Source: Planktomarina sp.
GTDB lineage: Bacteria; Pseudomonadota; Alphaproteobacteria; Rhodobacterales; Rhodobacteraceae
Direction: 5' to 3'
Length of the DNA: 6,596 bases
Assembly: GCA_022425445.1 (NCBI GenBank)
Contig: JAKMFM010000229.1
Location: 1 to 6,596 of the forward strand
This document shows, one piece after another, positions 1 through 6,109 of this stretch; positions within the stretch are counted from its first letter, which is position 1, and the number at the start of each line of letters is the position of its first letter. Under the pieces are notes generated by a model. The model ran no database searches. It saw only the letters and a list, made by a program, of their open reading frames with translations, and was not told the DNA's origin. A program made the translations under genes and the position numbers.

Positions 1-3
1 TGT

Positions 4-111
4 CTAGCCCCCAATTTCAGTGCCACTAATTTTGGATTTCTCTAATAAGGTTTCTGGCATGGGAGGTCGCATTCCGAGTGCATGATGGGGCCTGATGTGA
101 TTGTATTCTTT
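4..111 (-). mobile_element. C-terminal remnant of an IS3/IS481-type transposase
   Basis: Read on the minus strand, this stretch encodes about 36 residues containing YNHIRPHHALGMRPP and ends at a TAG (positions 6-4). The tract YN-x-x-RPH-x-ALG-x-x-PP is the characteristic tail of the rve (DDE integrase core) domain in IS3- and IS481-type transposases. The upstream part of the domain, including the DDE acidic residues, is absent, because sequence above about position 111 is prpF-like in a different frame. It is therefore a non-functional end fragment. The stop codon lies almost at the window edge and is followed on the minus strand by ACA. TGT...ACA ends are common in these families, so the IS terminus may be at or just beyond position 1, but no partner repeat can be seen. 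Confidence 0.75.
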
Positions 112-596
112 GGGACCGTTTTGCGGGCCACATCGCCGAGAGTCATGCGGGCGCCGGCGATGCGGCGAATGGCTTTGAGGCGCGCACGTAGGGTTGCGTT
201 CGTCTCAAGCGTACTAGGCGCCTCTGTACCGGTTAGCCCAAGGTCGATTGCGCGCATCAGTACGCAGGGCATGCCATTATCGATCATGGTGAGCTCAATG
301 CCGTTGATCGTATCTATGGGCTGCCCGGTCGGGAAAACTGCGCCACAGGTGGATCCTTCTGTGTCTTCGAACGTCACGGCTATGGCCGCAGATGTGCCAG
401 GAACGCCGTCAATGCGGGCATCCCCAGAGTAGGTGACGCGTTTGTTTGGCGTTTTAACACGCGCGATTGCAACTTGGCTGGTGTTTTGCATGAAAATGCG
501 CACGGGTGTTTCGCCGATTTGCGCGGTGACCAATGCGCGCTCAATGGCAAATGGGGCCACGCCAGCCAGCAAGTTTCCGCAGTTCTGTGCATCACT
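112..596 (-). pseudogene. PrpF / 4-oxalomesaconate tautomerase-like gene, internal fragment
   Basis: The minus strand encodes about 160 residues resembling the middle of PrpF-family isomerases (diaminopimelate-epimerase fold; includes 4-oxalomesaconate tautomerase GalD). Recognisable tracts in order are SDAQNCGNLLAGVAPFAIE at the start, then DGVPGTSAAI, FPTGQPIDTI, DLGLTGTE and finally GDVARKTVPK. The Cys in NCGN is at the usual catalytic position of this fold. Family members are about 350-400 residues, so the first ~80 and last ~100 or more are missing. The 5' side is replaced by dctM sequence on the opposite strand, the 3' side by the transposase tail. The frame then runs on through IS sequence to a stop at 42-44, giving a meaningless tail. 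The interior frame is open, so truncation seems fairly recent. The substrate cannot be assigned; aconitate or oxalomesaconate isomerisation is the family role. Confidence 0.75.
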
Positions 597-1094
597 TGGG
601 AGGCTATGAAAAAGTCTGTTATCGGGGCTTTGAGGGTAACACTGATGGCTTATTTGATTGTCTTCGGGTCGGCAACATTCAGTCAGCTGCTCGCTTTCTC
701 GGGTGCGTCGCGTGGGCTGGTCAGCTGGGCGACCAGTTTTGATTTGGCGCCCCTGGCCATGCTGATGGTGATGTTTGCTGTGCTCTTGCTGCTGGGCATG
801 TTCATGGAGCAGATCTCAATCATGCTGCTGACTGTGCCGATCTTTTTCCCTCTGGCCCAAACACTCGGTTTTGATCCGATTTGGTTTGCGCTGATCATGC
901 TGCTCTCCTTAGAGATTAGCTTTACAACCCCACCATTTGGGCTGTTATTGTTCGTGATGAAGGGGGTATCTCCGCCAGAAACGACGATGCGAGAGATATA
1001 CACCTCAGCTTTCCCCTACATCTTTTGCTCGCTATTCTTGGTGATATTGCTGATTGCCTTTCCTCAAATAGCACTGTGGTTGCCGGCATTGTGA
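597..1094 (+). pseudogene. dctM: TRAP transporter large permease (DctM), C-terminal fragment
   Basis: From about WEAMKKSVIG the plus strand encodes ~165 residues matching the C-terminal third of DctM, the large membrane subunit of TRAP dicarboxylate-type transporters. Visible marks are FSQLLAFSG, a hydrophobic segment followed by GMFMEQISIML, FDPIWFALIMLLSLEISFTTPPFGLLLF, VMKGVSPP with TTMREIY, and a last helix ending WLPAL. Four or so membrane segments remain; the full protein has about 430 residues. The first ~60% is missing. The open frame extends upstream to about position 474, but that part is antisense to the prpF fragment and is not DctM. ATG 606 has a GGGAGG only two bases before it, too close for normal initiation. 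No small-subunit (DctQ) or binding-protein (DctP) gene is nearby. I treat it as a decayed, non-functional remnant. Confidence 0.8.
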
Positions 1095-1350
1095 ATGGGC
1101 AGAAAAGCCGAAAGCACACCATTGCAGGGACGGTTGAAATTCGGCTGAAACGGCACCGCTTTCTGAGCTAATCTATTGATTATTGCAAATTTTTGATCAA
1201 TATAGCCATAGTCTATTTTGAGGTTTATGTTTTTGTTCGCATTGGTCGAAAATGTCGAGAGCTTCAGTTTTTCGGCCGCAAAAATTTTACCGTTTGATAA
1301 AAAAATAATCTGTGCAATAGTGATTCTGTAATTTGATCGACGGAGGATCT
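1095..1350. other. AT-rich non-coding region upstream of preT
   Basis: This 256-base stretch has no convincing gene. It begins with a weak inverted repeat (AGCCGAA 1106-1112 with TTCGGCT 1140-1146, 27-base loop). It continues with an AT-rich part containing ATTGAT (1175-1180) facing ATCAAT (1196-1201), and ends with an A-rich run (1300-1308) and the preT ribosome binding site. A preT promoter must lie here or further upstream, but no clear -35/-10 pair stands out; TTGATA at 1294-1299 is the best -35 candidate and lacks a good -10. No complete copy of the TTTGACCA-N2-TGGTCAAA operator found before the hydrolase gene is present; only TGGTCGAA (1243-1250) resembles a half-site. Confidence 0.6.
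1342..1346 (+). promoter_or_regulatory. Ribosome binding site of preT
   Basis: GGAGG lies four bases before ATG 1351. It selects this ATG over the in-frame TTG at 1333, which would put the GGAGG inside the gene, and over ATG 1363, which is too far away. Confidence 0.75.
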
Positions 1351-2688
1351 ATGACCAATCCTATGACGCCAGGCATTGCAGCGGATCGCCTAAGCAACGA
1401 AGCGCTTGCACAAAACTTTGCAGACCTACATGTGCCGCTCGAACCGCATGAAGTGCGGGTTGCGGCTGATCGCTGTTACTTTTGCTATGATGCACCCTGT
1501 GTGACCGCCTGCCCGACGGATATCGATATTCCGCTATTCATCCGTCAAATTAGTACGGATAGGTCGGAGGCTGCGGCCAAAACGATTCTTGATATGAATA
1601 TTTTGGGCGGAATGTGTGCCCGTGTTTGCCCAACGGAAGTGCTTTGCGAACAAGCCTGCGTGCGTGAAGTTTCAGAGGGCAAGCCTGTTGAAATTGGCCG
1701 CCTTCAACGCCACGCCACTGATCGTTTGATGGCAAAAAATATTCATCCCTTTGATCGTGCAGCCGCCACCGGCAAGAAGGTTGCCGTGGTTGGGGCGGGA
1801 CCTGCGGGGCTATCCTGCGCCCACCGATTGGCATTAAAGGGGATCGACGTGACGATCTATGATGCCCGTTCCAAAGCAGGCGGCCTCAATGAATACGGGA
1901 TCGCCGCCTATAAATCCACAAATGACTTTGCCGCAAAGGAAGTGGCGTGGTTGTTGTCTATCGGTGGTATCACGATTGAAAACAACAAAACGCTGGGCGT
2001 AGACATGACGCTGGACGGCCTTAGCTCTGATTTCGATGCGGTTTTTCTGAGTGTTGGTTTGGGCGGCGTTAACGCCCTGAGCATGTCGAGTGAAGATGAT
2101 ACATGTATGTCAGACGCAGTTGGGTTCATTGAAACATTGAGACAAACGACTGACCTGGCCAGCATACCCATTGGGCGCAACGTGGTTGTTATCGGTGGCG
2201 GCATGACAGCGGTTGATGCAGCTGTGCAGTCGAAACTGCTTGGCGCAGAGCAGGTCACTATTGCCTACCGACGGGGCCGCGAAGCCATGAGTGCGAGCCG
2301 TTATGAACAAGACCTCGCAGCGTCCCATGGCGTGAAGCTTTTGTTCAACGTCCAACCGGTAACACTGGAGACTTTGGAACCAAGCGCGGCGCTTGTGCTG
2401 GAATATACGGCGACAAAAGACGGTCGATTGACAGGTACAGGGGAGACCATGCGGATCTCTGCGGATCAAGTATTTTCTGCCATCGGTCAAACACTTGCCA
2501 CTGATGGCGGACTGGCACTTGATGGGCGCAAGATTTCTGTGACAGGTGCAGGTCGCACGAGCCGTGATCGGGTTTGGGCAGGTGGCGATTGCGCCTCCGG
2601 TGGTGATGATCTGACTGTAACTGCGGTCGCTGAAGGGCGCGATGCAGCAATGGATATTTATGCAACCTTAATGGGAGGGGCAAACTAA
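1351..2688 (+). CDS. preT: NAD(P)H-dependent dihydropyrimidine dehydrogenase, flavoprotein subunit PreT
   Basis: PreT (445 aa) passes electrons from NAD(P)H via FAD and [4Fe-4S] clusters to PreA, which reduces uracil/thymine to dihydropyrimidines in the cytosol. The N-terminal Fer4_20 domain (about 35-125) has Cys42, 45, 50, 54, 89, 93, 99 and 103 plus Gln119 in GRLQR. This spacing equals that of the N-terminal clusters of mammalian dihydropyrimidine dehydrogenase, including the unusual glutamine ligand (Gln156 there, from memory). An FAD-binding GxGxxG (VVGAGPAGL, ~146-154) is followed by KAGGLNEYGI. A second Rossmann site (VVVIGGGMTAVDAA, ~278-291) with YRRGR (306-310) binds the nicotinamide nucleotide. 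AGGDCASGGDD (~410-420) completes the FAD site. Length fits the family (about 410-455). Start chosen by GGAGG at 1342-1346. The stop TAA overlaps the preA ATG by one base, implying coupled translation. No damage seen. Confidence 0.93.
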   Translation: MTNPMTPGIAADRLSNEALAQNFADLHVPLEPHEVRVAADRCYFCYDAPCVTACPTDIDIPLFIRQISTDRSEAAAKTILDMNILGGMCARVCPTEVLCEQACVREVSEGKPVEIGRLQRHATDRLMAKNIHPFDRAAATGKKVAVVGAGPAGLSCAHRLALKGIDVTIYDARSKAGGLNEYGIAAYKSTNDFAAKEVAWLLSIGGITIENNKTLGVDMTLDGLSSDFDAVFLSVGLGGVNALSMSSEDDTCMSDAVGFIETLRQTTDLASIPIGRNVVVIGGGMTAVDAAVQSKLLGAEQVTIAYRRGREAMSASRYEQDLAASHGVKLLFNVQPVTLETLEPSAALVLEYTATKDGRLTGTGETMRISADQVFSAIGQTLATDGGLALDGRKISVTGAGRTSRDRVWAGGDCASGGDDLTVTAVAEGRDAAMDIYATLMGGAN

Positions 2689-3992
2689 TGGCTGATCTAA
2701 CGACAGATTTCTTGGGTATCAAAAGCCCAAATCCATTCTGGCTCGCTTCTGCGCCGCCAACTGATAAAGAATATAATGTGCGCCGCGCTTTTGAAGCCGG
2801 TTGGGGTGGCGTTGTTTGGAAAACCTTAGGGGCTGAAGGTCCACCAGTGGTCAATGTGAATGGCCCACGCTACGGCGTCATCCACGGCCCAGATCGCCGC
2901 GTTCTCGGGCTGAACAATATTGAGTTAATCACCGACCGACCACTCGATGTGAACCTAGAAGAAATCACCCGTGTTAAGAAAGATTACCCAAACCACGCTG
3001 TGATCGTGTCCATCATGGTGCCTTGTGAAGAACAGGCATGGAAAGATATTCTACCAAAGGTCGAAGCGACAGGTGCGGATGGGATCGAGCTCAACTTCGG
3101 GTGCCCACACGGAATGTCCGAAAGGGGTATGGGCGCGGCTGTTGGACAGGTTCCTGAGTATATTGAAATGGTCACAGGCTGGTGTAAAAAATACTATTCC
3201 AAACCAGTGATCGTCAAGCTGACGCCGAACATCACAGACGTGCGTTTGCCGGCCGCGGCAGCGAAACGGGGTGGCGCGGACGCTGTGTCATTGATCAATA
3301 CAATAAATTCTATCGTCTCAGTGGATCTAGATAGCATGAGCCCAGAACCATCCATAAATGGCAAGGGTACGCATGGGGGCTATTGTGGTCCTGCGGTTAA
3401 GCCGATTGCAATGTCTATGGTGTCTGAAATTGCGCGCGCGCCCGCAACTGCTGGATTTCCCATCTCAGGTATTGGTGGGGTCACAACATGGCGGGATGCG
3501 GCTGAATACATCGCGCTCGGCTGCGGCAACGTCCAGGTTTGTACCGCGGCGATGACTTATGGTTTCAAGGTTGTACAAGAAATGATCACGGGTCTGTCTC
3601 AGTGGATGGATGAAAAAGGGCACAAAAGCATCCAAGACTTTATGGGCGCTGCGATCCCCAACACGACCGATTGGCAATATCTTGATCTTAATTATGTCGC
3701 CAAAGCAGTGATTAACCAAGATGACTGCATCAGTTGTGGACGTTGCTTTGCCGCATGCGAAGATACATCGCATCAAGCTATTGTAATGTCTGAAGATCGA
3801 AAGTTCTCCGTGCTTGATGCGGAATGTGTGGCATGTAACCTTTGTGTCGAAGTCTGCCCCGTTGAAAATTGCATAACCATGGTGCAGCAGCCTGCCGGCA
3901 CTGTTGATCCGCGCACAGGTCAAACTATTTCGGATGGATACGCCAATTGGACAACACACCCGAATAATCCCGATTCTGTTGCGGCTGAATAA
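2688..3992 (+). CDS. preA: NAD(P)H-dependent dihydropyrimidine dehydrogenase, catalytic subunit PreA
   Basis: PreA (434 aa) reduces the 5,6 double bond of uracil or thymine using FMN, with electrons from PreT. Residues ~1-320 form a dihydroorotate-dehydrogenase-like barrel. The active-site loop is ELNFGCPHGMSERGMG, with general-acid Cys139 and His141. Asn77, Glu79, Asn136, Lys177, Asn204 and Thr205 occupy the positions of Asn609, Glu611, Asn668, Lys709, Asn736 and Thr737 of mammalian DPD at a constant offset of 532 (numbering from memory). Gly138 replaces the mammalian serine before the catalytic Cys. IGGVTTWRDA and GNVQVCTA are the FMN phosphate region. A C-terminal ferredoxin domain has two CxxCxxCxxxC sets (Cys347/350/353/357 and 380/383/386/390) for two [4Fe-4S] clusters. 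The start overlaps the preT stop and is preceded by GGGAGGGG (2673-2680), seven bases away. The gene looks intact. Confidence 0.95.
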   Translation: MADLTTDFLGIKSPNPFWLASAPPTDKEYNVRRAFEAGWGGVVWKTLGAEGPPVVNVNGPRYGVIHGPDRRVLGLNNIELITDRPLDVNLEEITRVKKDYPNHAVIVSIMVPCEEQAWKDILPKVEATGADGIELNFGCPHGMSERGMGAAVGQVPEYIEMVTGWCKKYYSKPVIVKLTPNITDVRLPAAAAKRGGADAVSLINTINSIVSVDLDSMSPEPSINGKGTHGGYCGPAVKPIAMSMVSEIARAPATAGFPISGIGGVTTWRDAAEYIALGCGNVQVCTAAMTYGFKVVQEMITGLSQWMDEKGHKSIQDFMGAAIPNTTDWQYLDLNYVAKAVINQDDCISCGRCFAACEDTSHQAIVMSEDRKFSVLDAECVACNLCVEVCPVENCITMVQQPAGTVDPRTGQTISDGYANWTTHPNNPDSVAAE

Positions 3993-4006
3993 AGGATGAT
4001 CAAATC

Positions 4007-4031
4007 GGCGTGTGGGGTAAACCCACGCGCC
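4007..4031. terminator. Hairpin between convergent preA and rutR-like genes
   Basis: GGCGTGTGGG (4007-4016) pairs with CCCACGCGCC (4022-4031): a ten-base-pair stem with one G-T wobble and a GTAAA loop. It starts 14 bases after the preA stop and ends three bases before the stop of the opposing regulator gene, so it could terminate both. Neither side has a proper T run (plus strand continues GTATTAAAC; minus strand GATTTGATC), so termination may be partial or the hairpin may mainly protect 3' ends. Confidence 0.6.
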
Positions 4032-4034
4032 GTA

Positions 4035-4637
4035 TTAAACAGTCAACATGCGTCGTAGCATATCTTCTAAATATTGCTCGGCATCCTCAAAATGATCTCG
4101 TTCTCCCAAGATCGCCTTCACTTGAACATCAAAGTCAGCATAATGTTGCGTCATGGCCCAGATCGAAAAGATGAGATGATAAGGATCGATAGCACGAATC
4201 AATCCCGCGTCTGCCCAGTGGTTAATTAACAGCGTTAAGTTCTCGACAACCTCACGCAGTTCACCGGTCAAAACGGATTTAATTCGCGGGGCGCCTTGGA
4301 TGATCTCAGTGGCGTAAAGGCGACTTTCACGGGGGTAGAGCCGGCTCATTTTCAGTTTGTGTTTGGCGTATTTCAGTATTTCTTCAACAGGGTCACCGGC
4401 GGGGTCAATATCGCGAACAGGCTGCAACCAATCGGTCAATAACTGGGCCAATAATGCCTCGTAAATAGCCTCTTTGGATGCGAAGTAATACAGGATGTTG
4501 GGTTTTGACAGACCAGACTCCGCTGCGATCTGATCTAATGTTGAGCCGCGAAACCCAAATTGGGCAAAGACCTTTAGCCCAGCGGCTTTGATTGCTGAGT
4601 GGTTTTTTTTCTGGATACGGGTCTCTGTCTTTTTCAT
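4035..4637 (-). CDS. rutR: TetR-family pyrimidine-responsive regulator, RutR-like
   Basis: This 200-residue TetR-family protein has an N-terminal helix-turn-helix (residues ~14-60) with FGFRGSTLDQIAAESGLSK followed by ILYYFASKEAIYEALL. It closely matches E. coli RutR as I recall it, there FGFHGTRLEQIAELAGVSK and LLYYFPSKEALY. The ligand/dimer domain keeps RutR-like tracts YPRESRLYATEIIQGAP (~101-117) and DPYHLIFSIWAMTQHYADF (~151-169). RutR binds uracil or thymine and then releases DNA. The gene lies between preTA and the hydrolase operon, diverging from the latter, and a perfect RutR-type palindrome lies in the shared intergenic region. That makes local control of the pathway very likely. 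The start is fixed by in-frame stops (TAG 4644-4646, TGA 4647-4649 on the minus strand) just upstream; no good Shine-Dalgarno is visible, suggesting low expression. Gene intact. Confidence 0.88.
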   Translation of the reverse strand: MKKTETRIQKKNHSAIKAAGLKVFAQFGFRGSTLDQIAAESGLSKPNILYYFASKEAIYEALLAQLLTDWLQPVRDIDPAGDPVEEILKYAKHKLKMSRLYPRESRLYATEIIQGAPRIKSVLTGELREVVENLTLLINHWADAGLIRAIDPYHLIFSIWAMTQHYADFDVQVKAILGERDHFEDAEQYLEDMLRRMLTV

Positions 4638-4709
4638 ACGGGTCTATCACATGGAACAGTTGAGGGAGTAAATGACTAATTCAAAGGCAGTTCGGCAATG
4701 GATTGGCAA

Positions 4710-4715
4710 ATTATA
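4710..4715 (-). promoter_or_regulatory. Candidate -10 box of the rutR-like gene
   Basis: Read on the minus strand this is a perfect TATAAT, about 73 bases before the regulator's ATG. No good -35 is found at 17 bases (GACATG is the hexamer there), so an activator or an imperfect promoter is possible. The operator at 4758-4775 would sit upstream of this promoter rather than on it. Confidence 0.4.
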
Positions 4716-4726
4716 AAAGCAATTCC

Positions 4727-4754
4727 TTGACACATGTCTGGCCTCTGCTAGCGT
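4727..4754 (+). promoter_or_regulatory. Candidate promoter of the hydrolase-dihydropyrimidinase operon
   Basis: TTGACA (4727-4732) is a perfect -35 hexamer. The best -10 at an acceptable distance is TAGCGT (4749-4754, 16-base spacer), which matches TATAAT at only three positions. Transcription would begin near 4761, inside the palindromic operator, leaving a leader of about 60 bases before ATG 4822. The placement supports repression by a protein bound at the start site. Confidence 0.5.
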
Positions 4755-4757
4755 TAG

Positions 4758-4775
4758 TTTGACCAGTTGGTCAAA
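4758..4775. promoter_or_regulatory. RutR-type operator, perfect 18-bp palindrome
   Basis: TTTGACCA, a GT spacer and TGGTCAAA form a perfect inverted repeat. The RutR consensus known from E. coli is TTGACCA-N2-TGGTCAA, which is fully contained. It lies just downstream of the TTGACA -35 of the hydrolase operon and 120 bases before the start codon of the divergent RutR-like regulator. The expected role is repression of the catabolic operon, relieved when uracil or thymine binds the regulator. Confidence 0.92.
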
Positions 4776-4808
4776 TTATTAATTGAGCAACCGTAAAAAT
4801 TCGAAAGT

Positions 4809-4814
4809 AAAGGA
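4809..4814 (+). promoter_or_regulatory. Ribosome binding site of the hydrolase gene
   Basis: AAAGGA seven bases before ATG 4822 decides the start. The in-frame TTG at 4783 lies close behind the operator, has no such site, and would add 13 residues not typical of the family. Confidence 0.7.
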
Positions 4815-4821
4815 CCGTCTC

Positions 4822-6073
4822 ATGGCTGCTATTGGCGAAAATCTGAAGATTAACAGCGAACGTCTTTGGGACAGTCTGATGGAGATGGCCAAGATTGGGC
4901 CGGGTGTGGCAGGCGGCAATAACCGCCAAACTCTGACGGATGAAGACAGCGAAGGCCGTCAATTGTTTCTCGATTGGTGCAAGGCTGCTGGCTGCACGAT
5001 GGGTCTTGATCAAATGGGCAATATGTTTGCGCGTCGCGAGGGAACAGACCCTGAGGCCCTGCCAGTTTATGTGGGGTCGCATTTAGATACCCAACCCACT
5101 GGTGGGAAATATGATGGGGTGCTTGGGGTTCTCGGTGGCCTTGAAATTTTGCGCACCATGAATGATCTGGACATCAAAACCAAACACCCAATTGTTGTGG
5201 TTAATTGGACGAATGAGGAGGGAACACGCTTTGCGCCGGCGATGTTGTCCTCAGGTGTATTTGCCGGTGTTCACACCCAAGATTGGGCCTATGATCGTGT
5301 GGATGCTGAGGGCAAAGCCTTTGGGGATGAATTGCAGCGCATTGGCTGGCGGGGTGATGAAGACGTGGGCGCGCGCAAAATGCACGCCTTCTTTGAGCTG
5401 CACATCGAACAAGGTCCGATCCTAGAGGCAGAAAATAAGCAAATTGGGATTGTGACACATGGGCAGGGTCTGTCCTGGACCCCAAGTGACGATTACAGGC
5501 AAAGATGCCCATACAGGATCAACTCCGATGCCCATGCGCAAAAACGCAGGGCTCGCCATGGCACGGGTTTTGGATAGAGTTGAGGCAATTGCGCTGTCCT
5601 ACGCACCTCATGCGGTCGGGGCGGCGGGTCATATCGATGTTTACCCCAATTCACGCAACGTGATCCCTGGCAAAGTCTTGTTTACAATTGATTTTCGCTC
5701 TCCCGATTTGACAGTCATCACTGACATGGAGGCGCGTTTGCGGACAGAAGCCCAGGCCATCTGTGAAGCGATGGGGATGGACATTGAGTTTGAAAAGGTC
5801 GGTGGGTTTGATCCTGTTGCCTTTGACGCAACATGTGTTCAGGCCGTGCGCCGCGCAGCAGAGCGTTTGGGATATAGCCATATGGATCTCATTTCAGGCG
5901 CGGGCCATGACGCCTGTTGGATCAATAAGGTTGCGCCCACGGCAATGATCATGTGCCCTTGTGTCGACGGTCTGAGCCATAATGAGGCCGAGGACATCAG
6001 CCAAGAATGGGCAGCTGCGGGCGCAGATGTTTTGTTGCATGCCGTTTTGGAGACGGCCGTAATTACACCATAA
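4822..6073 (+). pseudogene. pydC: Beta-ureidopropionase / N-carbamoyl-amino-acid hydrolase (Zn-dependent, M20 family), frameshifted
   Basis: The intact product (416 aa, normal for the family; also called HydC, HyuC or AmaB) would hydrolyse N-carbamoyl-beta-alanine to beta-alanine, CO2 and ammonia, the last step of reductive pyrimidine breakdown. Metal and catalytic residues appear in order: His87 and Asp98 in SHLDTQPTGGKYDG, Glu132/Glu133 in NWTNEEGTRFAP, His194 in ELHIEQGP, then after the break His230 in DAHTGSTPM, substrate-binding NSRNVIPGK and His386 in GLSHNEAE. The frame breaks after GQGLSWT (residue 220): CCCC at 5480-5483 has one C more than needed to read WTQVTITGK. As written, translation leaves the family and stops at 5575-5577, losing the lid/dimer domain and the last metal ligand. 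No other damage is visible, so sequencing error or very recent mutation are both possible. Start at ATG 4822 with AAAGGA upstream. First gene of the operator-controlled operon; allantoate amidohydrolases are close relatives, but context favours the pyrimidine role. Confidence 0.9.
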
Positions 6074-6097
6074 GCCGCGGCGCAGATACCAATAGAC

Positions 6098-6103
6098 AGG
6101 GAG
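6098..6103 (+). promoter_or_regulatory. Ribosome binding site of the dihydropyrimidinase gene
   Basis: AGGGAG six bases before ATG 6110, in the 36-base gap after the hydrolase stop. It supports this start and independent translation within the same transcript. Confidence 0.7.
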
Positions 6104-6109
6104 ATTATT

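Noticed and set aside
82..432. Plus-strand open frame of 116 codons
   Set aside because: It is the complement of the recognised prpF fragment and shows no family motifs of its own.
474..1094. A 206-residue open frame as an intact membrane protein
   Set aside because: Its first ~40 codons are antisense to the prpF fragment and resemble nothing in the DctM family; only the part from about 597 is DctM, and it lacks most of the protein.
1106..1146. Terminator after the dctM fragment
   Set aside because: AGCCGAA and TTCGGCT can pair over seven bases, but the 27-base loop and the absence of a T run make an intrinsic terminator unlikely.
1243..1250. Second RutR operator before preT
   Set aside because: TGGTCGAA resembles one half-site, but the opposite arm (TTGTTCGC at the right spacing) matches at only about three of eight positions.
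1333..1350. TTG start for preT six codons upstream
   Set aside because: The GGAGG ribosome binding site lies inside this extension and points to ATG 1351.
5470..5580. Programmed ribosomal frameshifting in the hydrolase gene
   Set aside because: Restoring the frame needs a +1 slip at ACC-CCA with no adjacent stop codon or visible stimulating structure, and the zero frame continues for 30 codons. M20 hydrolases are not known to use this, so mutation or sequencing error is simpler.
5515..6073. The C-terminal hydrolase part as a separate gene starting at ATG 5528
   Set aside because: AGGA at 5515-5518 stands nine bases before this ATG, but the encoded piece starts inside a conserved motif (STPMPM) and lacks the catalytic half. 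The site is probably coincidental.
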